Origin: an uncultured Prevotellaceae bacterium
Lineage (GTDB): Bacteria; Bacteroidota; Bacteroidia; Bacteroidales; Bacteroidaceae
Assembly (NCBI GenBank): GCA_902779455.1
Contig: CACZBS010000004.1
Span: 1-64,000, forward strand
Reading direction: 5' to 3'
DNA length: 64,000 nucleotides
The notes beneath the pieces are model-generated. The model was not told the DNA's origin, searched no databases, and saw only the letters and a program-made list of their open reading frames with translations. Positions 24,171 through 33,036 of this stretch are shown one piece after another (the first letter of the stretch is position 1; each line of letters begins with the position of its first letter). Position numbers and translations under genes: made by a program.

Positions 24171-24202
24171 TTTGGCATTGTCAGTAAAAAAGACTAATTT
24201 TG
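24171..24202 (+). promoter_or_regulatory. Promoter of the helicase-exonuclease gene
   Basis: TTTG at 24171-24174 is followed after 20 nt by TAATTTTG at 24195-24202, 22 nt before the ATG. Confidence 0.7.
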
Positions 24203-24224
24203 TCAGCTGAAAAAGAGAACGACC

Positions 24225-26849
24225 ATGGATAAGCAATTCAACAGTGAGCAACAGAGCGTCATCGAGGCGCAGGGCGGACATCATCTGGTGTTGGCTCCCC
24301 CGGGCTGCGGCAAGACGGCCGTGCTGGCCGAACGCATCGTGTGGGCCCGCCGCCATGGCGTCGAGTTCAGCGATATGGCCTGTCTGACGTTCACGAACCG
24401 TGCATCAAAAGGCATGCGTGAGCGCATCTATGAACGGCTGTCCGACGAAGGCGGGGGGCTCGACGAACTCTTCATCGGCAATGTCCATCGCTTCTGTTCG
24501 CGCTTCCTCTTTGAGAGCGGCATCGTGCCCGAACATACAGCCGTGATAGACACTGACACCAGTATCAGCATCATCTCCGACTATCTGGGCGACGACGAGT
24601 TGCGCGTGCTGGGCGATACCAAGTTCAGGCAGCAGTATTCTCAGATCATCAATCTGCAGCATCTCATGTACCAGTGTGAGCATCATTACCCCAGCGGGCT
24701 CATGGTGCATCGCGATGCGCTGAAGCCGTCCGTGCTGCGCGAGCTGTGCGTGGCTTTCAATCTGAGCTATACGCAGGATTCGTCGATCAGGCTCTATCGC
24801 CATGCTGAGACCTATCGCGACGATCCGGCTGCCTTGCTCAGCGTGGAGGCCCGCCGCCAGCTGGACATGTTCTATGCCGCTGGGCGCTATGAGCAATATA
24901 AGCGTCAGAACGACCTGCTCGACTTTGAGGACCTGTTGCTCCGCACCTATGACACCCTCACGACGCCATCGACGGATGTCCCGACCCGAAAGCTGCGCTG
25001 GCTTCAGATTGACGAGGTGCAGGACCTGAATCCCCTCCAGCTGGCCATCGTCGACCTCTTCACTGCCGACGATGCGACGGTCGTCTACCTTGGCGATGCC
25101 CAACAGGCGATCTTCTCGTTCATGGGAGCCAAGACCGACACCCTCGCCATGCTCCGCCAGCGCTGTGCCGAGGGCTGCTTCCACAACTTCTACCAAAACT
25201 ATCGCTCGCCGCGCTATCTGCTTGATTTATTTAATACTTACGGCCATCAGCAGCTGGGCATTGAGCCCTCGCTCCTCCCTTCCACCCAGAATGAGACCCC
25301 GCGCCAGGCGGGCGACCTGCAACTCATCGAGTGCGACACGAATATCGACGAGGCCAACCGCGTGGCCCGCCTCGTCGGCGATCTCTATCAGCTTCATCCA
25401 GAGGAGTCGATAGCCGTCATCGTTGCCTTCAACAGTGATGCCGACGAGGTGAGCGCCGCCTTGGGCACGCTGCCCCATTTTAAGATTTCGGGCACCGACT
25501 TCTTCTCGACGCCTCAGATGCGCCTCTTGCTGGCCCATCTGTCCGTGGTGTCGATGGAGCATAACTTCATCGCCTGGTCGCAGCTGCTGACAGGACTGCA
25601 GATCTACAGCTCCAACAGCAGCGCCCGCCAGTTTGTCAGGGCCATGATGCAGGTGGCGCTGACGCCCGTCGACTTCATCGACTATGAGGACTCCACCTAC
25701 GTGGCTGAGTTCATCAAGGCTTACGAACAGCAGGACGTCGTCGTGTTCGATACAGAGACGACAGGCCTCGATGTCTTTGAGGACGATGTGGTGCAGATTG
25801 CCGCCGTGAAGACACGCCAGGGCAAGGTGGTTGGCGAACTGAATCTCTTCATTAAGACGTCCAGGGAGATTCCCCCCATGCTGGGCGACATCGTCAATCC
25901 GCTGGTTGAGGAATATGCCCGTCAGCCACACCTGACGCCAGCTGAGGCCTACGACCGTTTCATGGAGTTCATCGAGGGCTGTGTGCTGATCGGACATAAT
26001 GTCAATTACGACTGTCAGATCATCAAAAACAACCTGGCGACTCACGATGCCGACCGTCTCACGGGGGCTTTCGACACGCTCAAGCTGGCGCGTCTGCTCC
26101 GACCTCGGCTGTCGAGCTACAAGCTGCGCGACCTCCTGACGGAGTTTGGCTTGGAGGGCGAGAACTCCCACCTGGCCAACGACGACATCTTGGCAACGCT
26201 GAGCCTGATGGTCTATTGTTACGACCGCGCCCGCAGCATCGTCGGACATCAGCTGGAGTTCGTCAGCCGCCATCAAAAAACGATCGAGCGGTTCCGCAAT
26301 CTTTATGCCGACCTCTACAACCATGCCCGCGGACGGCTCTACGAGGCGACGGAGGGTCCCGTGCTGTCAGACGAGCTGACCTATGCCTACGATTATCTCC
26401 GCGACCTGAAGCGACTGCCAGAGATGCCTAAGCTGGCCTATCTGACACGCTACATCGAGCAGGACCTCCTGGCTGAGACGTCGACGTCGTCGTCACTGGC
26501 CGACCAGCTGCATCGCCACATGCCCGACCTTTCGACCCTGAAGGAGGCCGACCTCTGTGGCGCTCAGAGCATGAGTGAGCGCGTCTTCGTCAGCACGGTG
26601 CATAAGGCCAAGGGGCTGGAGTTCGACAATGTCATTGTCTACGACGCCGTCGAGGGTAAGTATCCCAGCGTCTATGCCACCTCCGACGAGGCGTCCCACG
26701 AGGAGGCGCGCAAGTTCTATGTTGCCATCTCGCGAGCCCGCCGCCGACTCATCGTCAGCTATGCAGACAACAGCGTCAGCCGCTGGGGACGCGTGTTCCC
26801 CAAACGACTGACGCCGTATATGCAATGCCTGAAGTCCTTCTTTGATTAG
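24225..26849 (+). CDS. UvrD/Rep-type helicase with inserted DEDDh exonuclease domain
   Basis: The 874-residue protein is a superfamily 1A 3'-5' DNA helicase: Walker A LAPPGCGKTAVL, Ia LTFTNRASKGM, II QIDEVQDL, III YLGDAQQAIFSFMG, IV YQNYRSPRYLLDLF, V STVHKAKGLEF at about 789 and VI AISRARRRL. Between the two helicase halves, at about residues 503-665, sits a DnaQ-type exonuclease. Its Exo I is VVVFDTETTGLD, Exo II IGHNVNYDCQII and Exo III LANDDILATL. The DEDD residues appear intact apart from Exo III, where His is not in the usual place by eye. The protein could unwind and trim DNA ends during repair. It is monocistronic, and its stop codon overlaps that of ribE on the other strand. Confidence 0.85.
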   Translation: MDKQFNSEQQSVIEAQGGHHLVLAPPGCGKTAVLAERIVWARRHGVEFSDMACLTFTNRASKGMRERIYERLSDEGGGLDELFIGNVHRFCSRFLFESGIVPEHTAVIDTDTSISIISDYLGDDELRVLGDTKFRQQYSQIINLQHLMYQCEHHYPSGLMVHRDALKPSVLRELCVAFNLSYTQDSSIRLYRHAETYRDDPAALLSVEARRQLDMFYAAGRYEQYKRQNDLLDFEDLLLRTYDTLTTPSTDVPTRKLRWLQIDEVQDLNPLQLAIVDLFTADDATVVYLGDAQQAIFSFMGAKTDTLAMLRQRCAEGCFHNFYQNYRSPRYLLDLFNTYGHQQLGIEPSLLPSTQNETPRQAGDLQLIECDTNIDEANRVARLVGDLYQLHPEESIAVIVAFNSDADEVSAALGTLPHFKISGTDFFSTPQMRLLLAHLSVVSMEHNFIAWSQLLTGLQIYSSNSSARQFVRAMMQVALTPVDFIDYEDSTYVAEFIKAYEQQDVVVFDTETTGLDVFEDDVVQIAAVKTRQGKVVGELNLFIKTSREIPPMLGDIVNPLVEEYARQPHLTPAEAYDRFMEFIEGCVLIGHNVNYDCQIIKNNLATHDADRLTGAFDTLKLARLLRPRLSSYKLRDLLTEFGLEGENSHLANDDILATLSLMVYCYDRARSIVGHQLEFVSRHQKTIERFRNLYADLYNHARGRLYEATEGPVLSDELTYAYDYLRDLKRLPEMPKLAYLTRYIEQDLLAETSTSSSLADQLHRHMPDLSTLKEADLCGAQSMSERVFVSTVHKAKGLEFDNVIVYDAVEGKYPSVYATSDEASHEEARKFYVAISRARRRLIVSYADNSVSRWGRVFPKRLTPYMQCLKSFFD

Positions 26850-27448
26850 CCGAGCTGCTGCAGGCGGGCGATGTACTTGCCAAGGATGTCGAACTCGATG
26901 TTGACGACCGTGCCCACGCGGATGTCCTGGAAGTTGGTGTGCTCCATCGTGTAGGGGATGATGGCCACCTGGAATGTGTTCAGTGTGGGGCGGCAGACGG
27001 TGAGCGACACGCCGTTGACCGTCACTGATCCCTTGTCGACGGTGAAGTAGCCGTGACGGGCCATCTCGCGGTCCTCGGGATATTCGAAGGTGAAGTAGGT
27101 TGAGCCGTCGGCATCCTCCATGGCGATGCAGCGGGCCGTCTGGTCGACGTGGCCTTGCACGATGTGGCCGTCGAGTCGTCCGTTCATCATCATCGAGCGC
27201 TCCACGTTCACCTTGTCGCCCACGCGGAGCAGACCCAGGTTCGAGCGCTCCAGCGTCTCCTTCATGGCTGTGACCACGTAGCGCGGGCCGTCTGTCGACA
27301 CCACTGTGAGGCACACGCCGTTGTGGGCCACGCTCTGGTCAATCTTCAGTTCGTCCGTGAAGGAGCATGTCAATGTGAAGTCAATGTTTTCCCTGTCTTT
27401 ACGGATGTCTACGACTGTAGCAAATTCTTCGATAATGCCTGAGAACAT
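26846..27448 (-). CDS. ribE: Riboflavin synthase alpha subunit
   Basis: The 200-residue protein converts two 6,7-dimethyl-8-ribityllumazines to riboflavin. It shows the internal duplication of the family. The first barrel has MFSGIIEEFATV, VAHNGVCLTVVS, and LDGHIVQGHVDQ. The second has FTVDKGSVTVNGVSLTV and YTMEHTNF. Length is typical. The ATG at 27448 falls in phase with the last unit (AGTTATG) of a 7-nt array that forms its 5' leader. A structured RNA-like segment lies further upstream, but it does not match the FMN riboswitch. Confidence 0.93.
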   Translation of the reverse strand: MFSGIIEEFATVVDIRKDRENIDFTLTCSFTDELKIDQSVAHNGVCLTVVSTDGPRYVVTAMKETLERSNLGLLRVGDKVNVERSMMMNGRLDGHIVQGHVDQTARCIAMEDADGSTYFTFEYPEDREMARHGYFTVDKGSVTVNGVSLTVCRPTLNTFQVAIIPYTMEHTNFQDIRVGTVVNIEFDILGKYIARLQQLG

Positions 27449-27480
27449 AACTATGAACTTTTAACTATGAACTATAAACT
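27446..27480. repeat. 7-nt array forming the ribE leader and start codon
   Basis: Minus-strand units AGTTTAT, AGTTCAT, AGTTAAA, AGTTCAT and AGTTATG follow at 7-nt spacing, and the last one contains the ribE ATG. The same AGTTTAT-AGTTATG pair supplies the start codon of glgB at 39845. Confidence 0.75.
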
Positions 27481-27483
27481 GAA

Positions 27484-27683
27484 AAAGAATGGGGCCGCAC
27501 CGATGATGTGATGAAAACTCCTTTATTACAAGTTAAGGGTGCTCTCCGCCTTTGTAATCCACCGGCATAAAATGGTGCATACGCTTGGTTAGTGGCCCGC
27601 CATTGGCAAGAGAAGACACACCGAGTTTCAACGTTATTTGATGAGTATCCCGATCGAACCGATACGGCCCCGATGTAAGTTTC
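27484..27683 (-). ncRNA. Candidate structured non-coding RNA upstream of ribE
   Basis: A consensus -7 box (27696-27689) would start a transcript near 27683. Near its 5' end GGGGCCG (27671-27665) can pair with CGGCCCC near the 3' end (27497-27491), closing the molecule. Inner pairings include GAAACTC/GAGTTTTC (27629-27623 with 27520-27513), GGTG/CACC, and a local GTATC/GATAC hairpin. The 3' side ends in ATTCTTTTTC, like an intrinsic terminator. The roughly 200-nt length and end-closing stem recall 6S-type RNAs, but I cannot assign a family. Open frames crossing it lack coding character. It could also be a ribE leader with an attenuator. Confidence 0.5.
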
Positions 27684-27688
27684 GGGGG

Positions 27689-27696
27689 CAAAATTA
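27689..27696 (-). promoter_or_regulatory. -7 element of the candidate ncRNA
   Basis: CAAAATTA on the plus strand reads TAATTTTG on the minus strand, directly before the predicted RNA start. Confidence 0.6.
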
Positions 27697-27736
27697 CGAA
27701 AAAAAGAGCGAAATGCAAAACAAACAAAGGAAAAAG

Positions 27737-27768
27737 TTGTGTCGTCTCGATTATTTTGTTTACCTTTG
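27737..27768 (+). promoter_or_regulatory. Promoter of the GH28-GH2 operon
   Basis: TTG at 27737-27739 is followed after 21 nt by TACCTTTG at 27761-27768; the ATG is 25 nt further on. Confidence 0.7.
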
Positions 27769-27792
27769 CGCTGTAAAATACTAAAACAAACG

Positions 27793-29256
27793 ATGCAAAA
27801 AGTAACCATGACATTGCTGATGCTCGCCGTCGTGCTGGGCATTGCAGCCAAGAATCCCTACAAGAAGTACACTCAGGACCTGCCCTTCGCCATGGCCGAA
27901 GTGAAGGCGCCGACCATCCCTGACCGCCGGGTCGTGCTCGACAATGGCGGCGATCATCGCGAGCGGTTCTGCACTGACGTGCTCCAGACGGCCATCGACC
28001 AGCTGGCCCGGCAGGGTGGGGGACACGTCGTCCTGCGCCGCGGCGTCTGGCTCACGGGCCCCATCGTGCTGCGCTCCAACATCGACCTCCACCTCGAACA
28101 GGGCGCCGTGCTGCAGTTTGCAGCCGACGAGAGCCTTTATCCGCTGGTGAAGACCTCGTTCGAGGGGCTCGACACGCGTCGCTGCCAGTCGCCCATCAGC
28201 GGCACTGACCTCGAGAACGTCTCGATCACGGGTCAGGGCGTCATCGACGGCAACGGCCAGTACTGGCGCCCCGTGAAGAAGTCGAAGGTGACGGAGGCCC
28301 ACTGGAAACGCCTCCTTGAGCAGCCTGGCAGCCAGGAGCTGCGCAAAGGCTACTGGGTGCCGTCAGAGGGCTATGCAAGAGGTGAGCAGGGGGCCGACAT
28401 GAACGTGCCCAAGGCCAAGACTGATGCCGAATGGGAGGCCGTGAAGCGCTTCCTGCGCCCTGTGATGGTCAGCCTCGTCGGCTGTCGCAACGTGCTTCTC
28501 GAAGGCGTCATCTTCCAGAACTCACCCGCCTGGAATCTTCATCCCCTGATGTGCGAGAACATCATCATCGACAATGTCCTGGTGCGCAATCCTGCCTATG
28601 CCCAGAACGGCGACGCCCTCGACCTGGAGTCGTGCCGCAATGCGCTCATCGTCAACTCCAAGTTCGATGCCGGCGACGACGGCATCTGCCTGAAGAGCGG
28701 CAAGGATGCCGACGGACGACGCCGTGGCCGCCCCTGCGAGAACGTCGTCGTCAGCGGCTGCACCGTCTTTGCCGGCCATGGAGGCTTCGTCGTCGGGTCA
28801 GAGATGAGCGGCGGCGTGCGCAACATCAAGGTGGCCGACTGCCAGTTTGTGGGCACTGATGTCGGCCTGCGCTTCAAGTCGACCCGTGGTCGTGGCGGCA
28901 TCGTGGAGAACATCTTCATCGACGGCATCACGATGACTGACATCTCGACCTACGCCCTCACCTTTAATATGTATTATGGTGGCAAGTCGGTCAGCGAGGT
29001 GCTCGCTGAAGGCGGCACGCAGCCTAAGGTCGAGCCCAAGCCCGTCACTGAGGAGACCCCCATCTTCCGCAATATCGACATCCGCAACGTCGTGTGCCAT
29101 CGGGCCGGCATCGCCATGGAGTTCAACGGACTGCCTGAGATGCCCATCGACGGCATCCACCTGCGCGACATCTACATCTCGGCCCGCAAGGATGCTGAGT
29201 TCAACTACGCCAACGACATCACCAAGGACAACGTCGTCATTCAGATTATCAAATAA
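27793..29256 (+). CDS. Exported glycoside hydrolase family 28 (polygalacturonase-like)
   Basis: The 487-residue protein has a short signal peptide (MQKVTMTLLMLAVVLGIAA) and a right-handed parallel beta-helix. GH28 catalytic motifs are NGDALDLESC (the N-x-D equivalent, about 272), DAGDDGICLKSGKD (the DD motif, about 292), GHGGFVVGSEMSGG (catalytic His, about 329) and the RFKST motif (R-x-K). It should hydrolyse galacturonan or rhamnogalacturonan in the periplasm. It is 29 nt upstream of a GH2 gene in one operon, which suggests stepwise attack on a pectic side chain. No SusC/SusD genes are in view. Confidence 0.88.
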   Translation: MQKVTMTLLMLAVVLGIAAKNPYKKYTQDLPFAMAEVKAPTIPDRRVVLDNGGDHRERFCTDVLQTAIDQLARQGGGHVVLRRGVWLTGPIVLRSNIDLHLEQGAVLQFAADESLYPLVKTSFEGLDTRRCQSPISGTDLENVSITGQGVIDGNGQYWRPVKKSKVTEAHWKRLLEQPGSQELRKGYWVPSEGYARGEQGADMNVPKAKTDAEWEAVKRFLRPVMVSLVGCRNVLLEGVIFQNSPAWNLHPLMCENIIIDNVLVRNPAYAQNGDALDLESCRNALIVNSKFDAGDDGICLKSGKDADGRRRGRPCENVVVSGCTVFAGHGGFVVGSEMSGGVRNIKVADCQFVGTDVGLRFKSTRGRGGIVENIFIDGITMTDISTYALTFNMYYGGKSVSEVLAEGGTQPKVEPKPVTEETPIFRNIDIRNVVCHRAGIAMEFNGLPEMPIDGIHLRDIYISARKDAEFNYANDITKDNVVIQIIK

Positions 29257-29285
29257 AAACAAACACAAAACAACACACACCTGCT

Positions 29286-31706
29286 ATGACAGTCAAACGA
29301 ATCATCCTCCTTGCAGCGCTGGCCCTGATGGCGGCCAGTGCCAACTTCACCCCCCTGTCCGCCCAGCCCCGCACAACGCAAGACCTGAACTTCGGCTGGC
29401 GCTTCCATGCCGGCGACGTCGAGGGCGCTGCTGCCCCCGCCTACGACGACTCCGCATGGCGCATCGTCAACGTGCCCCACGACTTCCAGATAGAGCAGCC
29501 CTGGGTGGCGCCGGCGGCTGACGAGAAGGCCGACAACAGCGATGTGGCGGCCAACATCAAGAGCCGTCTCTCCAGCCGTGGCTTCAAGGAGATGGGCCGT
29601 GCCTGGTATCGTCTCCATCTGACGCCCTCTGCCGACGAGCTGCGCGGCCGTCGGCTGTTGCTCGACTTTGGCGGCATCATGTATGTGGCCGACGTCTATC
29701 TCAACGGCCAGCTCATCGGCGGCACGGACTATGGCTACGTGGGCTTCGAGATCGACGTCACTGACAAGCTGCGCCTTGGCCAGGACAACGTCATAGCCGT
29801 CATGGCCGACACCCGCGAGCCAGGCAACTCGCGCTGGTACACCGGCGGCGGACTCTTCCGCGACGTCAGGCTCGTCAGCACCCCCCGCGACCTCTACTTC
29901 GGACGCCATCCCCTCTACATCACCACGCGCGATAATAAATATGTCAGCGTCTCAGCCGAGCTGACCAACCGCACGCGCGAGGCCGCCCAGGTGCGCGTCC
30001 GCATCGTCGACCCAGACGGCAGTCAGGTCTACGAGCAGACACGCAAGATTGAGCGCCATCGCGGCACACGCACCCAGGAGGCCGCCCTGACTGGCGAGGT
30101 CGAGATTCCCAATCCGCAGCTGTGGGACATCGACACGCCGCGCCTCTACACCGTCGTGGCCCAGATTCTCAGCAAGGACGGTGACGTCGTCGACGAGGTC
30201 AGCGACCACTTCGGCATCCGCACCGTCGAGATCGGCCCCACCTTCGGACTCAAGCTCAACGGCCGCAAGGTGCTCCTCAAGGGCTATGCCAACCACCACA
30301 CGCTCGGCGCCCTTGGCGCGGCCTCCTATCCCCGTGCCATGGAGAAGCGCATCCAGCTGATGAAACAGTTCGGCATCAACCACATACGCACCTCGCACAA
30401 TCCCTACAGCCGCTCCTTCATCGAGCTCTGCGACAAGTACGGCATCCTCGTCGTCGACGAGCTCTACGACAAGTGGACACGCCAGCACACCGGCGGGCGC
30501 GTCGCCTTCGAGGAGCTGTGGCAGAAAGACGTGCCCGAGTGGGTCAGGCGCGACCGCAACTCCCCCTCCGTCGTCCTCTGGAGCCTCGGCAACGAGCTGC
30601 AGCAAGACCCCAACCAGCCCTTCAACGACTTCGGCGTCACCCTCTACAAGATGATGCGCACCCTGTTGCAGCGCTACGACTCCACGCGCCTCGTCACCGT
30701 CGCCATGCACCCCCGCTACCGCAACTGGCAGACCGACTCGCTGCCCTGCGACCTCGCCATGCTGACTGACGTCCAGGCCTACAACTACCGCTACATGTAC
30801 TTCCCTGGCGACGGACGCCGCTTCCCCTGGATGACCTTCTATCAGAGTGAGGCCTCCATCTCGGCCATGGGCGAGAACTACTTCGCTATGGATCTCGACC
30901 GCGTCATCGGACTGGCCTACTGGGGCGCCATCGATTATCTCGGCGAGAGCCAGGGGTGGCCCGCCAAGGGCTGGGCGCAAGGCGTCTTCGACCTATCGCT
31001 CGAGCCTAAGCCCAAGGCCTACTACATGAAGTCGTTCTTCGTGCCCGACGAGCCCCTCGTCCACATTGCCGTCATCGACCGCAAGGGCGACCAGATGTGG
31101 AACGGCGTCCAGACGGGCAATGACGGCATGAGCGACCACTGGAACCGCGCTGCGGGGCAGAAGCTCTCGCTCATCACCTATACCAATGCCGACGAGGTGG
31201 AGCTGCTGCTCAACGGCCGCAGTCTTGGCCGCCAGCCTAACGACAAGGGAAATGCGAAGATGCGCAATCAGATCCGCTGGAACGACGTCGTCTATCAGCC
31301 TGGCAAGCTTGAGGCCGTCGCCCGTACGGATGGGAAGGTCGTGGCCCGCCATCTGATCGAGACGACGGGCAAAGCCACGAGGCTGACGGCCGAGAGCGAC
31401 AATCCGTCGTGGAAGGCTGACGGTCAGGACCTGCAGCACGTCCGCATCGTAGCCCTCGACAAGAAGGGGCGTCGCGTGCAGACCACGGCTGCCGACGTCA
31501 CCTTTGCTGTCGAAGGCAGTGCCGAGATCGTTGGCGTCGTCAATGGCGACATCACCTCCGAAGAGCTCACCGTGGGCACCCAGCGCCGTCTCTACAACGG
31601 CACGTGCTCCGTCATCCTCCGCTCCACCCGCCAGTCGGGCCCCGTCGTGCTCACCGCCACCGCCGCTGGCATGAAGCCTGTCAAGCTGACCATGCAGACC
31701 AACTGA
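29286..31706 (+). CDS. Exported glycoside hydrolase family 2 (beta-galactosidase-like)
   Basis: The 806-residue protein starts with a signal peptide (ILLAALALMAASANFTPLSA). The GH2 order follows: an N-terminal sugar-binding jelly roll (NFGWRFHAGDVEG, VPHDFQIEQPW, YLNGQLIGG), an immunoglobulin-like domain, and a TIM barrel. The barrel has acid/base Glu in LWSLGNELQQ (about 436) and nucleophile region MTFYQSEASIS (about 520). C-terminal beta domains follow (ITYTNADEVELLLNGRSLG). GH2 enzymes of this type release galactose or related sugars from the non-reducing end. The exact specificity is unknown. Cotranscribed with GH28 and ended by a repeat-built terminator. Confidence 0.88.
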   Translation: MTVKRIILLAALALMAASANFTPLSAQPRTTQDLNFGWRFHAGDVEGAAAPAYDDSAWRIVNVPHDFQIEQPWVAPAADEKADNSDVAANIKSRLSSRGFKEMGRAWYRLHLTPSADELRGRRLLLDFGGIMYVADVYLNGQLIGGTDYGYVGFEIDVTDKLRLGQDNVIAVMADTREPGNSRWYTGGGLFRDVRLVSTPRDLYFGRHPLYITTRDNKYVSVSAELTNRTREAAQVRVRIVDPDGSQVYEQTRKIERHRGTRTQEAALTGEVEIPNPQLWDIDTPRLYTVVAQILSKDGDVVDEVSDHFGIRTVEIGPTFGLKLNGRKVLLKGYANHHTLGALGAASYPRAMEKRIQLMKQFGINHIRTSHNPYSRSFIELCDKYGILVVDELYDKWTRQHTGGRVAFEELWQKDVPEWVRRDRNSPSVVLWSLGNELQQDPNQPFNDFGVTLYKMMRTLLQRYDSTRLVTVAMHPRYRNWQTDSLPCDLAMLTDVQAYNYRYMYFPGDGRRFPWMTFYQSEASISAMGENYFAMDLDRVIGLAYWGAIDYLGESQGWPAKGWAQGVFDLSLEPKPKAYYMKSFFVPDEPLVHIAVIDRKGDQMWNGVQTGNDGMSDHWNRAAGQKLSLITYTNADEVELLLNGRSLGRQPNDKGNAKMRNQIRWNDVVYQPGKLEAVARTDGKVVARHLIETTGKATRLTAESDNPSWKADGQDLQHVRIVALDKKGRRVQTTAADVTFAVEGSAEIVGVVNGDITSEELTVGTQRRLYNGTCSVILRSTRQSGPVVLTATAAGMKPVKLTMQTN

Positions 31707-31830
31707 AGCACCGCTTCTCTCATCAAAAAGCACCGCTTCTTTCATCAAAAAGCACCGCTTCTTTCATCAAAAAGCACCGCTTCTCTCATCAAAAAGCACC
31801 GCTTCTCAGAATGAAAAGCGGTGCTTTTTT
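31706..31830. repeat. 22-nt tandem array ending in an inverted unit (terminator)
   Basis: Five copies of AAGCACCGCTTCTYTCATCAAA start at 31706 and recur every 22 nt. The first begins in the GH2 stop codon. The last is followed by AAGCGGTGCTTTTT, its reverse complement. Confidence 0.9.
31791..31830. terminator. Bidirectional terminator between the GH2 gene and rpiB
   Basis: AAAAAGCACCGCTT at 31791-31804 pairs with AAGCGGTGCTTTTT at 31815-31828, with a U run on either strand. The four upstream copies of the left arm could pair in its place. Confidence 0.8.
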
Positions 31831-31850
31831 TGACGAAAGGCCCCTGCGCC

Positions 31851-32288
31851 TCAGACGGGAATCTTGTCGATGCGGCGCTGATGGCGGCCACCCTCAAACT
31901 CCGTGGCGAAGAACTCGTCCATGATGCGTCGTGCCATCGCCTCGTCGATGAAGCGGCCGGGCATCACCAGCACGTTGGCGTTGTTGTGCTGCCGTATGAG
32001 GTGGGCTATCTCAGGAATCCAGCACAGACCCGCGCGGATCGACTGGTGCTTGTTGAGCGTCATGGCGATGCCCTCGCCCGAGCCGCAGATGGCGATGCCG
32101 GGATAGACCTCGCCCGCCTCGATGCCCCGCGCCAGCGCATGTCCGAAGTCGCTGTAGTCGCACGACTCCTCCGTGTAGGTACCGTAGTCCTTGAATGTGT
32201 ATCCCTTCTCCTCGAGATACTTCTTCACGAATTGCTTCAGTTCGTAGCCCGCATGGTCGCTGGCCAGACCGATTGTCTTTATCTCCAT
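31851..32288 (-). CDS. rpiB: Ribose-5-phosphate isomerase B
   Basis: The 145-residue enzyme interconverts ribose-5-phosphate and ribulose-5-phosphate in the pentose phosphate pathway. Motifs are GLASDHAGYELKQFV (phosphate-binding and catalytic Asp/His region), DYGTYTEESCDYSDFGHALA, ICGSGEGIAMTLNKH (catalytic Cys), and the NNANVLVMPGRF loop. Length is typical for RpiB. The start MEIKTIGLASDH is the only reasonable one. It lies 63 nt downstream of the cytidylyltransferase gene and is probably on the same transcript. Confidence 0.93.
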   Translation of the reverse strand: MEIKTIGLASDHAGYELKQFVKKYLEEKGYTFKDYGTYTEESCDYSDFGHALARGIEAGEVYPGIAICGSGEGIAMTLNKHQSIRAGLCWIPEIAHLIRQHNNANVLVMPGRFIDEAMARRIMDEFFATEFEGGRHQRRIDKIPV

Positions 32289-32351
32289 AGTCTGCTGTTT
32301 TTTAGGTTTTTATGATGAATATTTTCAAAGTCACTTTATTCCCGCGCGCAC

Positions 32352-33005
32352 CTATCTGCGGCTCATGATGCTCTGTATCTTGGCCAGGTCCTCAGGATAG
32401 GTCAGCTTGTCGTAGTAAGGGACGTCGAAGTCGAGGTATACGCGCGACGTCTCCGGCAGCTGCTGTATCGACTCCGTCAGGGGCGAGTCGGCCCTGAAGT
32501 GGCTGTCGATGAGGGGGAATCGGAAGGCCTCGGGCGCCGATAGCGTGTAGTATTCCTCGCGGTTGACGATCCATTGCCCGTGGCGTCCCAGGCTGTCCGT
32601 GATCTTGTGCGCGCAGGCCACGGCGTCGTAGTCGTCGAGCAGGCGGAAGAAGCGGTCGAGCACGCTGCTCTCCACGGCTGGCCTGACGGCGTCGGCCACG
32701 ATGACCTTCTCGCACTGCGGCGCGTGCTCGCGGATATAGTCGAGGCCGTTGCGCTTCGTGACGTTCAGCTCAGGTCCACTGGCCGCGACCTCCACGCCGA
32801 ACTCCCTCGTGAGCTCTTCGTGATAGCTGGGGTGGGCCACGACGAGCAGCGCGTCGGCCATCTGCGCCTTGCGGCAGGCGTCGATGACGTACGCGATGAC
32901 CTTTCGGCCGTTCATCTCGACATATTGTTTAGGCACGCTGCTGCCGAAGCGCGCTCCCACGCCTCCGGCCGTGATCATAATGACGTTGCGGTCTGTCTGT
33001 TTCAT
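32352..33005 (-). CDS. IspD/TarI-like cytidylyltransferase
   Basis: The 217-residue nucleotidyltransferase has the CTP-binding start MITAGGVGARFGSSVPKQY, then VIVADAVRPAVE and a C-terminal LTYPEDLAKIQ. True IspD has HDxxRP and L-T-P-Q-x-F. Here the positions read ADAVRP and LSAPEAF, and the GG-x-x-R-x-x-S-V segment reads NVTKRNGLDYI. It could be the MEP-pathway enzyme of this organism or a paralogue making a CDP-alcohol. The divergent neighbour is a CDP-alcohol phosphotransferase, so the second option deserves weight. I leave the symbol empty for this reason. Confidence 0.65.
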   Translation of the reverse strand: MKQTDRNVIMITAGGVGARFGSSVPKQYVEMNGRKVIAYVIDACRKAQMADALLVVAHPSYHEELTREFGVEVAASGPELNVTKRNGLDYIREHAPQCEKVIVADAVRPAVESSVLDRFFRLLDDYDAVACAHKITDSLGRHGQWIVNREEYYTLSAPEAFRFPLIDSHFRADSPLTESIQQLPETSRVYLDFDVPYYDKLTYPEDLAKIQSIMSRR

Positions 33006-33028
33006 TTCGTCTTGTCTTAGGATGGCGC

Positions 33029-33036
33029 AAAGTTAC
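33029..33036 (-). promoter_or_regulatory. -7 element of the cytidylyltransferase-rpiB run
   Basis: CAAAGTTA on the plus strand reads TAACTTTG on the minus strand, 23 nt before the start. Confidence 0.6.

Noticed and set aside
27449..27683. FMN riboswitch before ribE
   Set aside because: The conserved FMN-aptamer blocks (such as GGGGC-GGGTG and GCCGACGGT) are not present.
27465..27851. Minus-strand frames of 128 and 93 codons across the ribE upstream region
   Set aside because: They cross a promoter, a likely RNA terminator and a heptad array. Base pairing explains the sequence better than coding.
29241..29909. 222-codon minus-strand frame over the GH2 gene
   Set aside because: Antisense shadow; the GH2 frame contains the catalytic motifs and signal peptide.
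31706..31830. CRISPR array
   Set aside because: Direct 22-nt tandem repeats with no spacers; the last unit is inverted and forms a terminator.
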